Of a stretch of 64,000 nucleotides of DNA, positions 11,501 through 24,200 are shown one piece after another. The number at the start of each line of letters is the position of its first letter. Position 1 is the stretch's first letter. Below the pieces are notes generated by a model. That model was not told the DNA's origin and ran no database searches. It saw nothing but the letters and a program-made list of their open reading frames with translations. Origin of the DNA: Lasiodiplodia sp. COLG20 (lineage: Eukaryota; Ascomycota; Dothideomycetes; Botryosphaeriales; Botryosphaeriaceae); the NCBI GenBank assembly GCA_009801085.1, contig VNWV01000003.1, positions 682,001 to 746,000 on the forward strand. The letters run 5' to 3'. The position numbers and the translations under genes were made by a program.

Positions 11501-13106
11501 GAAGGACCCTGCACTCTCCCTTCGTGCGCAATTGATCAAGCAGATACACGAATTTTGAGGTCAGTTTCCAGATATTGCACACATGTATCGAGCCATGTGA
11601 TTCAATATGTCACGCAAGCGGGATGCAACGTCTTCGGTGAAGCTGGTTTGAGAAGGTAGGATTTTCTGCCACTCGCTGTGTCGTCGTGACCGTGGTCCTG
11701 TGGATGACCTCGTGGCAACGTCCAAAGCTGCCGTATGAACATATAAAGGGCCAGGCTTTGGTACTCGATCTTCGTTTGACTCTACGCAGTGAACACTGCA
11801 GTGCGATGCGTTATAATCCGACCGCATAAGCAGTGAGACTCTCTCGGTCTCCCTGCTCACCTGAGTAAAGTTGCATACACAACTCTGTGCATCCGCTAGT
11901 TGCATGATAAGTCAGCGATACACTATCACCCAGCGCAGCTGCAGCTCATCATTCCACCAAGTTGCTGCGCTCCAGCAACAAGTCTCTCTCACCACAGCTT
12001 TGATACAGACAGAAAGCGAGAAACCGGTAGAGGCGCGGGAACACCCAAGTGAATGACGACAAGTTGGAGCGGGGATCATTCATTCAGTGAGAGTCCAAAG
12101 CCGCTGATGGGCTACGACAACACTCCAAAAACCCGAAACCCCTCAGAAGAAGCACTCTTAAATACCCACCATCCACCCACAAGCACATGCCACAACCCAG
12201 AATTTCACGATCACCGGACTCCCATAGTCACCGGACTTTCACAATCACCAGACTCCCACGATCACTGGCTTCCCCTCCACCAGTCCTGGCACCGAGGACG
12301 CTTTATAAAAGCCCACAGACCTCGCCACCGTACCGCTTCCACCAACAGCATGAACAATACACGAACAAGAAAAGAAGTACTGACACCCTTCACTGCTCTT
12401 GTCGTTTCCAACTACATCTATGAGCAGTACTCGTCCCCGTCCGTCCTCCTCCCCCTCCCTCTCGTACACTCACACACAAAACGCACACTCCAAGCTCCTT
12501 CAGCAGCATCACCGGTAGTCTGCGGCGATGCTGCCCATCGCCACGCACCACCAACGCTGCACACCATCATCACCCCATCGATGCTGAGGCACACCATCAC
12601 TTCCCACACATGAAGTGGGACAAGACACCTACCGGGGCATTTTCGACACATGCCCAGCCCACGGCCGCGACGAAAGCCGAGAGTGACTGTAGCGTAAAAC
12701 AAAGTAAAATGTGTCAAGCAGTACTTTCATTCTCATGAAGGGCTGCCACTCAACGAAGCGAAGTCAGACGCGTCAGGAAGAAAAAGAGAGTCTTCTTTAT
12801 ATATTAAATCCGTTGTACGCTGAGCCCAACTTTTGACGCCCACGTGCTTGTGCCGGCCCTGCTGTATGTTTCATGCAGGGCAGATGCCAAGGAAGAAGAA
12901 GGAGAATGAGAAAGCCCGATCACGGGGCAAAGAGCAACAACAGTCTCAACATCCTCATCTCTTCGGAAGGAAAAATCGCCAAGGGGAAAAGAAAAGATAA
13001 GAATAAGACGGAGGAGGAATGGCAAACTCCAATCTACCTCTTCCGCTGCAACTTGCTGCCGAACAAACCAACCAACCCCTACTCCATCCGTCCGTCCCTC
13101 ATCCAC
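8529..13106. other. 4.6-kb stretch without a supported gene
   Basis: Short open frames (8917-9264 minus, 9351-9719 minus, 10016-10411 plus, 12053-12613 plus) have no recognisable domains, and most lack ATG starts or splice-joined partners. The base composition is mixed. Positions about 12207-12277 hold an imperfect minisatellite (see separate entry). No tRNA or rRNA was recognised by eye. Confidence 0.45.
12207..12277 (+). repeat. Imperfect minisatellite, about four 17-18 bp units
   Basis: Tandem units of the type CACGATCACCGGACTCCC recur with point changes: CACGATCACCGGACTCCC, then ATAGTCACCGGACTTT, CACAATCACCAGACTCC and CACGATCACTGG. No gene overlaps it convincingly. Confidence 0.55.
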
Positions 13107-15424
13107 TCACCCATCCCCCCCAAAACTACTCGCCCGAACCCTCCTCCCCGAATCCACAACCCCAGTCGTCATCATCTGCAACCCGGCCGCAGACCCCTTC
13201 CTCCCTCCATTCGCCATACCGCCTCCGCCTCCCCCCTGCCCACCCCCACCACCATGCCCTCCACCGCCATACCCATGACCACCACCCCCTCCTCCATGCC
13301 CCCCTCCAACCCCACCACCCGTCCCATGCTGCTGATGCACAACCTGCACATCCATCGGCTTGCGCCTCCTTACAAGCTGATACCCGCGATCAAGCTCGAC
13401 CTCGATCGCACACCTAACCTTCAACGCGCCGACAGCCGGCCAAACGCTCCTCTCCCCCCTAAGAATCCAATACTCTAGACTCTCCCTCGTCGGATACTCC
13501 AACAACCGCCAAAAATCCCGCGGCGTCAACTCCGGCACGAGCGTCAAACTCGCACCGGGCACATTCTCGTCCAACAAAAACCTCCTAATCCCCGCCGGCA
13601 GCAACCCCAAGCTATCCAGCTGATTCAGGCGGTGCTGCACCTCCAACACCACCAACCGCAAAATCGGCATGCTGAAGCGCCACTTCCCGTCCTGCCGCGG
13701 GTTGGGGTGGTGCAGGTCGGAGCGCAGGAACGGCGCGAGGTAGGGGCGCGCCTGCGAGACGATGAAGTGGTTGACGTTGAAGAGCTCGGCGATGCGGTGG
13801 AGCGGGGATTCGCGGTCGTTGGGCGACGATTGCGAGTACTGCGCGTGCGTCCAGGGGCGGAAGGTGGCTTCCTGCGCCGAGGCCCAGGGCACGACGCGGC
13901 CGTTTTCGTCTTTGCAGAGGAGGACGACGGGGTGGGCGGCGGTTGAGGACGAGGCGTTGGAGGCGATGGCGGCGGACCAGATGAGCTGTGTTGGATTGCT
14001 GATTAGCAAAGAGGGGAGGGTATAGCAAGATGTAGAGCAGGACTTACCACGTTCGGAGCAGTGAGGTAGTTCAGCAAGTTCGGCACGCCGCCGCTGGTCG
14101 TCGAGACGGTGATGTTGAGCACCCTCTTCGTCTTCGCGTACGCCTCGTCGAACGTCAGGTCGCCCACATTCGTCCGCACGCACTCCTCCAGCGCGCGCGC
14201 GTCGAGCAGGTAGCCCTCGCGCACCAGCCGCACCATCCGCCGCAGCAGCGTGGCGCCCCACCAGCTGCCCTCCTGCAGGTAATAAGCATCCAGCAACGCG
14301 TCCTGGTGCTTCTCACCCCCGTTCCCGTTGTTGATCTTCTTCCGCGCGAACGCCGTCACGTCGATGCCCTCGCCCGTCAGGAACTCCAGCACCTCGTCCT
14401 CCGTGTGCACGCACACCAGCGCCGCGATCAACGCACCCGTCGCCGTCCCCGCAATGATCCTGGGCAACAACCCGCGCAAATGCAACGCCTTAACCACACC
14501 AAGATGACACAGCCCAAAGATCGCGCCCCCCTGCAGCACCAACGCACTACGCCCAAACGCCTGGCGCGTATCGTGCAGCACGTCGAGCTTAGCCTGGTTC
14601 GTCAAGCTCCCCTGCTCATGCCCGTGGTGGCCGTGGTTACCCGGCGTCGTCGGGTACGTCGTGACGTACTCGATGGCGAGGGCGACCTGGGTGATGTAGT
14701 CCTCGATGAGCAGCTTGGTGCCGGCGTAGGCGCGGTTGAACAGGCGCGGCGCCGTGATGTTGCCCAGGTTGCGCACCAGGCCCGACCGCAGCAGGTTGAC
14801 CAGGCCCAGGATGTCGTCCTCCTCGCGCGCCTCGATGATGGCCTGCAGCCGCTCGTAGATCAGCCGGTAGTCGTAGTACTTGCTGGTCGGGTTCTGGCGC
14901 CTGCAGGGGGGTGCGTGTTAACTAGGTGTGTGCCATTGGGAACGCATTGGATTGCTCAGTGAAAGCAATGCTGGGGAGGATAGAAGGAAAGATTCAGTAC
15001 CATAAGTCGTATCCAAGCACTTCGTCAAGCTGATATGCCGACGCCTCCCATTCCTCGAAGATGCGTGCGTCGGCAAGGGTCTCGAGCAAGGCATCGCGGG
15101 GCGACTTGGTGCGCCACCAGGCGTACAGACGCTTCACGACATTAGCCATGCGTGGAGGCGAGGCCGGCGGTGCGTGTGGTTAAAAAAGCGGGCCCCTCGA
15201 CGTTGGGGTGTGTGGGTGGGTGGTGGTGGTTCAGAGAGAGACAACAACAATAACAACAAGTGACGCACCAGCTGCCAGAAGAAAGCAACCTCGAGAAAGA
15301 CGCGGAAAACGGCCTTGAGGAGGCGGAAGAAGGTCGTGGGCGGGTGCTGCGGATGTGGCTGCTGCTGGGCCGAGGGCTGCGGCGGGTGCTGGTGGTGGTG
15401 GTGCTTCTGGTGCGACTGCGACAT
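13107..15424 (-). CDS. Patatin-like (Tgl3/4/5-type) lipase homologue, probably catalytically impaired
   Basis: Four exons (15424-15269, 15131-15001, 14900-14048, 13985-13107) give 672 aa in phase. The N-terminus is His/Gln/Pro-rich, then a hydrophobic segment (residues about 36-52), then the DUF3336-type region (FEEWEASAYQLDEVLGYDLW, LVNLLRSGLVRNLGNI, YAGTKLLIEDYI). The patatin core starts with GGAIFGLCHLG (about 220-230), the oxyanion-hole motif. The nucleophile elbow reads Gly-Thr-Ala-Thr-Gly (247-251), with Thr where the GXSXG serine belongs. The region before ELFNVNHFIVSQ, which in active relatives carries the DG[GS] aspartate, reads WTHAQYSQSSPNDRESP and has no DG motif. Family members are triacylglycerol lipases/acyltransferases of lipid droplets. 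Here the fold is retained but the Ser-Asp dyad is not visible, so a non-catalytic role is inferred. The C-terminus is a Gly-rich tail. The 137-nt first intron is the least certain junction. Confidence 0.85.
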
Positions 15425-15915
15425 GGCCAACGCAATTCGGGCTTATTTGTGGAATTAGCGCATGATTGCTTGAGGGGGGTGGGACGCTTTGCGCATGCCT
15501 CAGGCCGTGCTGGATCGGGCGGAGGGCTGAGACATCGGCTGATTGTACACGTTGTGGGGTGTGATAGCTCCAAGCAGCCCGAGGTGAAATCGAAGTGGTG
15601 AGAGCTGCGTTCAACATTCGTCACTTTCACATGCCGACGAAATGAAGCTCAATCACACCGCCCGCGCGCCGATCAGGAGTCTGGATCAACTTAATCCCGC
15701 CCGCCCTTGGGCTGACTGCCGCATCGGGGAACACAGTCCCGGTTTGCCCAAAGCAGTAATCGAGTTGCTAGACGTTCGACGCTGCGTGAGCCCATGCCGC
15801 CTGTGACACGCTGCAGCGCTGCTATCCCTTTCTTAGTCAGATTCAGCGAGGAATGTGCACCTCTAACCATTTCCTAAAACGTCATGGTCTCTATAATAAC
15901 AGTCGCATCGCGCTA
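15425..15915. other. Intergenic between the patatin gene and the Zn2Cys6 gene
   Basis: This 491-bp stretch contains the 5' flank of the patatin-like gene and the 3' flank of the regulator gene. No gene or RNA was recognised. Confidence 0.5.
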
Positions 15916-18474
15916 TCAAAACAAGTCCCTTAATATCCTCGCAAGCTCGTCGTCGTGCCCGAAAACCGCGTTTACAATCTCCGCCCCGGCCTGCGGCCCT
16001 CCCTCTCCGCCGCTGGCCGACATGAGGTATCCGTTCTGCGGCGCGAAGCCCGTGCTCGCCGCGAACCCGCCTGCTGCCTCGAACAGGCTCGTCAGGTCAT
16101 TGGCCATTCCGTTCGGGCTCTCGCTAGCCCGTCCACCACCCGTTCCAGCGGCGCCGGCTGCGCTGGCCTGCCCTTGGCCGCCGTTCGTCGACCGGCTGCT
16201 GCCGTTCCCGAAAAGGAAATTTTCGTCCACCGGGTGCCCAGCCAGGCCGGCCATAGCCACGGCCGCCGACGAATGCGCGTCCGATGCATCGACCGCTGCA
16301 TGGTTGCCCCCGCGCAGGTTGAGGCCAAGCTTTGGCCCCACTTCTTTGAGCACCTTGATAGTACGCCACAGCCGCTTGCTGACGTACGAGTTCGCCGACA
16401 GCCCGCGCACCAGGTCGAGCGCCATGTAGAACTCGTCCCTGCAGCACTCGCTGAACTGGGCCGGCGCGTGCGACACGGCGAGCAGCAGGACTGCCAGGGC
16501 TGAGATGAGAAAGTAGTTGAACATGACTTGATGGCTGCGGTAGATGTCTGTCGTCTGGTTGGTATGCGTCAGCACGTTGATTGTATCCTTGGCCACGTCC
16601 ACCACCGTCTGCGCCGCCGTCATGTCCTCCATGATGGACGATGTCGTGTGCAAGACAGGCCGGTAGATGAGAATGCGCATCTGATTGGCGCGAAGGTACA
16701 GCAGAATGCGGAAGCGATGTATGCTGCGCGTCACCGGCTGCTGGTCCTGGGGATTGCTAGATGACGGATGCAGGTACTTGAGGGCTGGCGGAATGGACCG
16801 ATGCCATTGTATGATCTGGTAGTCAAGGTACCCAATCTCCTCCTTGCTGATTGGTGCATTATCGCTATTCGCTACCGATTTCCACACGCGGGAGCCAATG
16901 TTGCTGTACGTGACCATGCAGTTAAGGTAGGGCGTAGCGTCGTCCTGAATCGAGTCAGATAATCGTCTTCCATGACTCGCAGCGACATAACTAACCGGCT
17001 TTGGCACATTGGGGTCGATGTCGGTGTCCTCGAAGGCGAATGGCATGCCGGTGCCGAACGACCATCTTCGATCAAGCACGTATACAGACCAGAACAGTCG
17101 AATTGCTGCAGCACGCTCCTCTTCTTCGGTGAATATGGTGCTGTACGTCTCACGGCGATGAAGGCCGAGTTCCATGCACAGGCGTGCGGCCAGGCCGATG
17201 ATGCGCCAAGCCGTGTCCTCTTCATCTCGGTGAAAATGATACATGGCCTATGCAAATTAGATGCGAACAATGCAGAACGGCGGGGGCGACTTACGGTCAA
17301 AGTCAGCATCTTAATCCCCCGGACATTCACTGAAGCCAGCAGCACGGCCTCGACGTTGGGCCGGATGCTCTGGAACATGGCCGTTCCCAGCTCACTCTTT
17401 CCACTCCCTTCTAGAATCAACGCAGTGGCCAGGACTAGTTTCAGAATGATTGTTTGATCGTCGCTTATAGAGTCGGCTCCCGGGAAGGATACTTCGACCA
17501 GCCGTGTCCTATGCGCCGCCTCCATGAAGGTGTATAGCAAAGTCGCATGACGGATGGTGGCCTCGATGTCCAACACGGGATACATCAATCCCATTTCCTC
17601 GTGCCAGACGTGGCATAGCCTGATAGCCTCGTCCTTGTTTATGGCCCACATGGGATCTTTCGTGGTATGTAGCACCGGCTTGTTGGTATGTTGGCTGGGC
17701 GGCGGCGCAAGCGGAGCCAGACGGGGACTATCGAGCGGCGTCGCATCCTGAGTGAAGACGCCCTCCTCGGCACCCTCGTCGGTGGCAGTAATGCCTATGG
17801 ACTGCAGGTTGGCCTTGGCAACCCCGAGATTGAAAGCATTGCTCGTGGGGCCGTGGAAACGGGGGTGCTTGGGCTGTTGCTGCGGCTGCGGCTGCTTGGT
17901 GCGGCCGTTGGACTGCGGGCCCTGGGCTGAGGCCTGCGAAATGGACATGGAGCGGGCATATTGGTTATCGGGGAAGGGCGAGGGGTCGGAGCCCAGAACG
18001 CTGGCATCGACGTGGTTGCGCAGGCTGTTCAGGTTGTTGAAGAGCGTGTCGACCTGGTCCTGCAGCGCCTGGATGTGCGCATCCATACGCTTGAACTCCC
18101 TGCGGACGGCGGATCAGCGCGGAACGAAGCCGAATCGAAGCGGGTCGGCGCACTCAGAGTCCTTGAAGTTGTTGCAGCAATTGGGCGCGTACAGACACTC
18201 CAGCTGGAGGTTGCCGCAGCGCTGGCACGGCGTCTGGCCATTGCACTTGATCTTGCGCCTAGGGCCGGGTCAGCGTCTCGATTGAGGTGGGGGCGCGGGC
18301 GCGGTACCGCTTGCACTCGTTGCAGGCGATGGAGATGTAGCGATTCCGCTTGGCGCGCTGCTGGGTGGGTGGCGCGTCAGAGCCGTCGGGATTCTTCCGC
18401 TTGCTGCCCGGAGCAGCGTCGGACGTGTTCCCCTCGTGATTGGGGCTCGCACTCGGGGCGCCGTTGGTGCTCAT
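15916..18474 (-). CDS. Zn2Cys6 (Gal4-type) transcription factor with fungal-specific regulatory domain
   Basis: Five exons (18474-18308, 18258-18154, 18099-17295, 17247-16996, 16944-15916) give 785 aa in phase. The zinc cluster has the exact spacing C51-x2-C54-x6-C61-x5-C67-x2-C70-x6-C77, with basic residues KRRKIK between; it is split by the first intron, as is common in this family. A helical linker follows (MDAHIQALQDQVDTLFNNL), probably a coiled-coil dimerisation element, then Gln/Pro-rich sequence. The fungal_trans/MHR region is then visible (DEAIRLCHVWHEEMGLMYPV, AWRIIGLAARLCMELGLHR, RLFWSVYVLDRRWSFGTGMP). It would bind CGG-containing DNA sites in the nucleus; the target pathway is unknown. 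The fourth intron (16945-16995, GTTAGT to TTCAG) has a length divisible by three and no stop, so retaining it would insert 17 residues. Start is ATG at 18474. Confidence 0.9.
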
Positions 18475-19212
18475 GCTGGCACGCTGGTGGAGGTGCAGGC
18501 GACTGGGAGCGAGCAAGGTCGCCGACCGGAGGGCGTGGCTGCTGCGTCAAGCCGTCGATCGCGGCGTGGGGAAAGCGGAGGCGCTCCGTCCTCGATCCAG
18601 CCTCCCCTCACTCTAACAATCTTCATCCGAGGCCAGCCCAGCGGCCAATCAGCGCCGCCGCAATGTCAATCAATAACACTCTATCTCTCTCGAGCATCCA
18701 TCGTACCACGTCCTGCACCCTACTTGCCTGAGTAGTACAAGAGTGCCCGTGCTCAGATACGGCGCATAACTTAAAACCTGTCCAATATCTGCTTCAGCTG
18801 CTATATAGCGCAGCTGTATCTTTCTAGAGATAGGATGCGGACGGAAAGTATATTTTGGACCCACAGCGCTACCAGGTGAGAGGGCTGTACTCTATGCCGT
18901 TCATGTAAGAACAAGATGCTGTTAATTAAGCTTGATTGAACTAAGCATCCAAATCCCTTGTTAAAGCCGGTTGATTGCTTATGTTGACGCTACTAATCCG
19001 TTCTCTATTGGAAACATTGAGTTCAAAGATTAGCTCGCCAGTCTGAGCTCGTCAAGCTTACAAGATGAAATTTTCCGCAATTCTAAACATCGTTTACTCA
19101 TTTTCTGCTGATATTTAAGAGTTATATTCTCGAAAAGATCTAACATGTCCTCTCAATCCTAAACTCCAGACGCAGCCTCCAGCCTTGGGCGAGAACGCCA
19201 AGAGCACCTTCC
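18475..19212. other. Intergenic region upstream of the Zn2Cys6 gene
   Basis: This 738-bp region combines the promoter side of the regulator gene and the 3' flank of the monooxygenase gene. It becomes AT-rich from about 18760 to 19170. No gene was recognised. Confidence 0.5.
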
Positions 19213-21292
19213 TCACAGCAGCTGCTTCGCGTTACTGAGAAGACCAATTCCATTATCGATGGCAGCTTCAACAGCATGCTTCAATGCTGCACGCAGATCA
19301 GTCACCTTGAGACCCCTCTGGCGGGCTCTCCATCCACCAATCAAAAGTACGAAAGCAGCCAACACGCGCAGCCCGTGCTGCAGGTACAGTTTCAAGAGGC
19401 CTCTCTTCGTGTAAGTGATGTTCCAATCGGACCATTTGGGGAACATGCATCTCAATGTAAACCAGATCTGTGTGTACCTGCATCGCCCTCACGTCAGCTT
19501 CTCTACTTCGCTAGACAGACGAAACACTTACGGATAAGTCGTCGAGTTCCATCCCGTCTTCTTGTCAAAATACCAACTATTGCATCCGCTGGTCCACACC
19601 GTGTCTTTCAGACTCCGCTGCAGATCCCTGGTATAGTCCTCCTCGGCCTCTTTCTTCACTTCGACCGTGTCAGCATCGCCCTGCACGACGGGCTTGATGA
19701 ACTTCAGCGCGTAGTTGACCATGTTCTCCGTCGCCAAGATGACCGAACTGTGGCCGGTCGCCGTGTTGGGGCCGAAGATCATGAAGAAGTTGGGGAAGCC
19801 GTCCATGGCAGTGCCTTGATACGCCTGCGGTCCGCCACGCTGTTCCATCACCTCGACCAAATCCTGCCCATCGCGGCCGATGACCGTCATCGGGTGCAGC
19901 CACTTGGTCGTGTCGAAGCCATTGGCCATGACGATGACGTCGGCCGGGATCGTCCTCTCCGCCTCCTCTTCCTCATCCCCAGAGCGCTTCGGATAGGTGC
20001 GGCCAGGCCCCAACGTGACGCTCTTCTCATTCACAGCGACCACAGGCTGCGTCGTGAGCTCGATGCGCGGATCCTTCAGCGCAGGGAACCAGGTGGCGTC
20101 GAAGATGCGGCGCTTGCAGCCAACGCCGTAATCCGGCGTCAGCATCTCGTGGTACTTCTCCGGGACCGTCTTCCGCATGTGCACGAGCAGCTTCGCCTCG
20201 TACTTCTCGCGCTCCTTCTCGTGCCACTCCCCGTTCTTGAACAGCCGGAAGTCGTACTCGGCGCCCGCAGCCGTCAACAGGCGCAGCCCGCGGTCGAGCA
20301 GCGGCACGTACGTCAGCAGCGTCGGGCTCCAGCGCTCCCACCACTCCTCGCCGCCCGGCGGCGCCTGCCTGGGGACGACCCAGGGCGGCGAACGCATGAC
20401 CTGGGTAACGCTCCTGGCGCCCATCCCGCCGTCGTCGCCGTCCGCCACGAGCTTCGGCACGAGCTGCGCAGCGCTGCACCCCGTCCCCATAACCACGACG
20501 TCCTTCCCGCGCACATCGACATCGTGCCGCCACCGCGCCGAGTGGAAGATAGCTCCCTCAAACCGCTCCTTCCCCGGCACCTCGTCCGGCCAGCCACGCG
20601 GCTCGACGAGGCCGCCCACACAACTCACCAGCACCTTCGCGCGCACCCTCTCCTTCCGCACCACCACCGCCTCCTCTCCCCCCTCCGCCAGCAGCCTCTC
20701 CCTATCCTTATAACTCAGATCCCCCACCCCGCGCCTGAGATGCCACAACTCAACATCCCAGAAGCCCCCATCCTCGCGCCAAACCGCCCTCTTAACCTCA
20801 CAATCGCACTCCACCTTATCCGCGATGCCCCACCGCTCGCACACCTTCTCCAGGTACGCGACAATATCGACCCCGGGCGGATGGAACTTGCCCCACCGCG
20901 TCTCGGGCGCGAACGAGAACGAGTAGAAGACGGTCGGCACGTCGCACGCCACGCCCGGGTAGCGGTTGATCCACCACGTGCCGCCCAGGCCCGACTGCCG
21001 CTCGACGATGCGGAACTGGTCGAAGGTGCCGCCGTGAAGGGAAGTCTTCAGGCGGCAGCCGGCTGCGATGCCGGATTCGCCGGCGCCGATGATGAGGACG
21101 GGGTAGTAGCTGTGTTGGAATTGGGGGTTTTAGTGAGGGGGTTTCTTTTTGTTCGTTTGAGGGGAGGGGGAGAGGATTGGGTCCATGGAGTAGTGATCTG
21201 GGATCAGGGAAAGGAAGATTGGCCTCTTACGTATATGCATCCGGACTGTATCCACCGACGTGGTGGATCACACGTTCGTCGCCTTTACGCAT
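19213..21292 (-). CDS. FAD-dependent monooxygenase, Baeyer-Villiger type
   Basis: Three exons (21292-21231, 21109-19532, 19477-19213) give 634 aa in phase. The FAD-binding Rossmann motif GAGESG is at residues 29-34, just after exon 1. It is followed by GLGGTWW-like and RYPGVACDVP segments characteristic of flavin monooxygenases. The Baeyer-Villiger fingerprint F-x-G-x3-H-x3-W is present as FEGAIFHSARW (about 204-214), followed by the NADPH Rossmann GTGCSA (about 229-234). A late MANGFDTTKW and FFMIFGPNTATGHSS segment also fits the family. Members insert oxygen next to ketones using NADPH and O2. The C-terminus has a hydrophobic stretch (LRVLAAFVLLIGG), suggesting membrane association. The substrate cannot be read from sequence, and no polyketide or terpene synthase lies next to it. 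Confidence 0.9.
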
Positions 21293-24200
21293 TGTAGCTC
21301 CTTTTGTCTCTCTATCGTCTTGTTCTGGTCGTCTTTCAGGAGGTCCTTGAGCAGGCGTATTTCGGACGCTTCAGAGGTCCAGATGAAGCTCTATATTCTG
21401 ACGAAATGTCCCTCCTTTGGCCGATGCTGAGCGGAATACAGTAATATCTTTGTGACTAAAAGACTCAGCTGAGCGTGTATAGAGTATAGACTTCTCGTAA
21501 CGAAGTCTTGTTTCTCTTGGATGCCAAGGTATGATGGGGGACGAGGATAACGAGTTTACAATGGAGAAGTGGTCGTCACCGCCGAGAAGATCTGCTGCCT
21601 GGCGAGGGAAGAAAAGGAGATGGTAATCACTGCATGAAGGTAAGCCATTGCGTTGCCGGCTGACGAAATGTCTTCGTTTTTTCCCGAGGTGAATTGGACT
21701 GTGGAACGCGCGAAGCCTGTTGGCTTACGCCCTTTCCCCGCACTGAGAGAGCGGGGAAGGGGTTCGGGGGCAGAAATGCTCGTGGAAACCATTGCGCATG
21801 GGAACGACTTTGCTTCAATTCGCATCAGGGCAGTGGAGTCGTTTTAAGAGAAGCCCTACTTTCGCATAAAGATAGATGCATATAAACTCTACCCTTGCCT
21901 TTTACGATCTTGGTGCAACCTGCATCCAGATGGACGCTTCAATTGCCCCTCAGGCAACTGAGGAACACTAAAGTGAACCGAACCAGACCTGAATCTAACC
22001 CCACAGTGGGTGCTAAAGTGCTTGAGCCGCAAAACTAAATTCCAGAGGCAACCAAACTCTCTGTTATGGTAGTGAAGCAATTGTCCGGACAAGACAACAG
22101 CCTCCACTGCCCACGCAAGTCCGGTTCCATTCCTCGCAAAACCAATTGGGCGAAAGATCATTCCTTTTCCCAGAGCCCCACCCGAGACCTGCGACCTCGT
22201 ACGTATCCTCTTTTCGGTACGGCCGACATCCGCCTCTCCCGCCGCCGCGAGACACACACCATGACGACGGGTATTCGTCGAACCGTGGTTAACCATAAAA
22301 CGTTCGGACATTTGGGGCAATCCCACAATCCCATCCACCCGCCAACGACATGCAAGTCACTCCTGAGGGAGCAGAGGGGAAGAAAAAAAAAGTAAACAAA
22401 CAGAAAGCCATGTCTTTACCTCGGCCGGGCTCTGAAACGCGCCCACGCCCCGCTCAACCCAGGGAATGCATGCATATACGCATCCCCAAAACGTCGGACC
22501 TACATGCACTCGAAACGCGATGGGGGCCAAAAAAAGAAGAAAAAGCAATCATAAACCGCATGTGAAAAGATCGGCCCAAAAAGAAGAAGCACGATGCGAG
22601 ACCAGGGACCAGGGGAGAGGGCCAGGGAACAGGCGAGAGGCAGGCAGCCGAAGATTCCGACTTCTTGGCGGAGAGAGAGAGAGAGAGAGAGAAAAGAGGG
22701 GTAGGGTAGGCTTGCCAAGCAAAGCGGGGATGCGCGCAGCCGCGGGTTTATGCTCTCATCATTATTACAAGCAGAATACGTACCCTTCAGCCACAACGAC
22801 GGGCATCGACAGTCCAGCCCCAGTCAGCCAGCCAGCCAGCCACCTCCGTCGGGGTGAATTCCGAACGAACCACGATCTTCGCTGCACGGCGGCCATGGGA
22901 GGATCCTCCCCCGGGCGCCAGTTGAGACGAATAAGGTGGGGAACAATGCGGCCCGGATAGGAAAATGGAGCATGGGTTGAGGGAGAAGCGAAAAGCGGGA
23001 CGAAGCCGAGCAGACGGTCGTCGTTGGGGGCCGGCGCCCGTGGTGGGGCGGGCTACGCGTCGGCTTTGGGCAATTGACTGCTTCTGGACCAGGGACAAGG
23101 ATGGCTGCCGGGAGGGCCCCGGAAAGGGAAGGAGGTGGCATGGTGGTGGGATCTTGATCCATTGTGAGGCGTTGCTGCTTGCTGTTCGATTTTGCCTTGC
23201 CTTGCTGCTTGCTGTTCGATCCCGCTTACTTACTCGCGCGGCTGCTGCGACAGTTATTAATTGATCAATCGCGCTATTGCTGCAGCAGCGGCAGCAAGCG
23301 AAAGAGCGGGAGAGTGACTAGCGTAGCTAGGGAGCTAGCCAGGCAGGCAAGCAGTGCGAGAACGAGGATCATTAGCGTGTGGCGGACGAATACGATGGGC
23401 AGACTTCTCTGGGATGCGCGTCAGGGAAGTGGGCAGGCAGGCAGGCAAGCAGCTGACGTTGATCTTAGCGTAATGATGATGATGAAATGCGGAGAGTGCT
23501 GTGGGAGGCCGTTTGGAGACGCGAGTAGCTAGTCTACGCATCTACCGATCTCCCAGCCCCGCGGAGCATGCCACACTTCGGCAAATGCAAGTAACGCAAC
23601 TTACGGTTACCTCTTGGCCTAGCGCAAGGCCCGTCGCCCACGTTGTTCCGCTGTTCGGCTCGAAGCGAAAAGTAGTAGTAGTAGCAGTGGGAAGGGATGG
23701 GGTTCCGAGAAATCGTAGATTCTAGCGCGTACCACCGTGGATGCAGGGCGTGTGCATGATGCGAAAACAGTCGGCCGAGCAAGCCATTGAAAAAACGGTA
23801 CGTACATACACATACATCCGATGGCCACTCTAGACGCGGTAGTAGTGTCCTGCGCTTATTTCTCTCGTCGTTGCACTAAGTTTGGAAAAAGGCACGGGCC
23901 TTGCTGGATGATGTACGAGAGGCGCGTCGATCACACACGCAAGACACAGACATCAGATCATCACTAGAGAAATAAAAAAAAAAACGTTGGCTTGTTATGG
24001 TGTCACGTCTCACCGACCAGGGTCTTTGTTTTCTTGGCTGCACGCTCGTCAACATGCCCCAATCTCGTCCGCAGCAGCGTTGAATCAATGTCTCTCCTCC
24101 TCACTCTCAGCCCGTCCCAAAAACGCAAGGGAGAGGGTGTCAGTTATATTGTCTCCCGCCCCGCCCCAACGGCTGCGCGTCAGCAAGGCCCGCAGGAGAG

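Noticed and set aside
12873..13478. Pro/His-rich plus-strand ORFs overlapping the end of the patatin-like gene
   Set aside because: They are the complement of its Gly-rich C-terminal tail and flank; there are no independent signals.
15916..17244. A stand-alone regulatory-domain protein without a DNA-binding domain
   Set aside because: Splicing at 17248-17294 joins it in phase to upstream exons that carry the Zn2Cys6 cluster.
19276..21297. A 673-codon plus-strand ORF
   Set aside because: It is exactly antisense to the flavin monooxygenase exons, is Arg/His/Leu-rich as expected of a shadow frame in GC-rich coding DNA, and has no domain.
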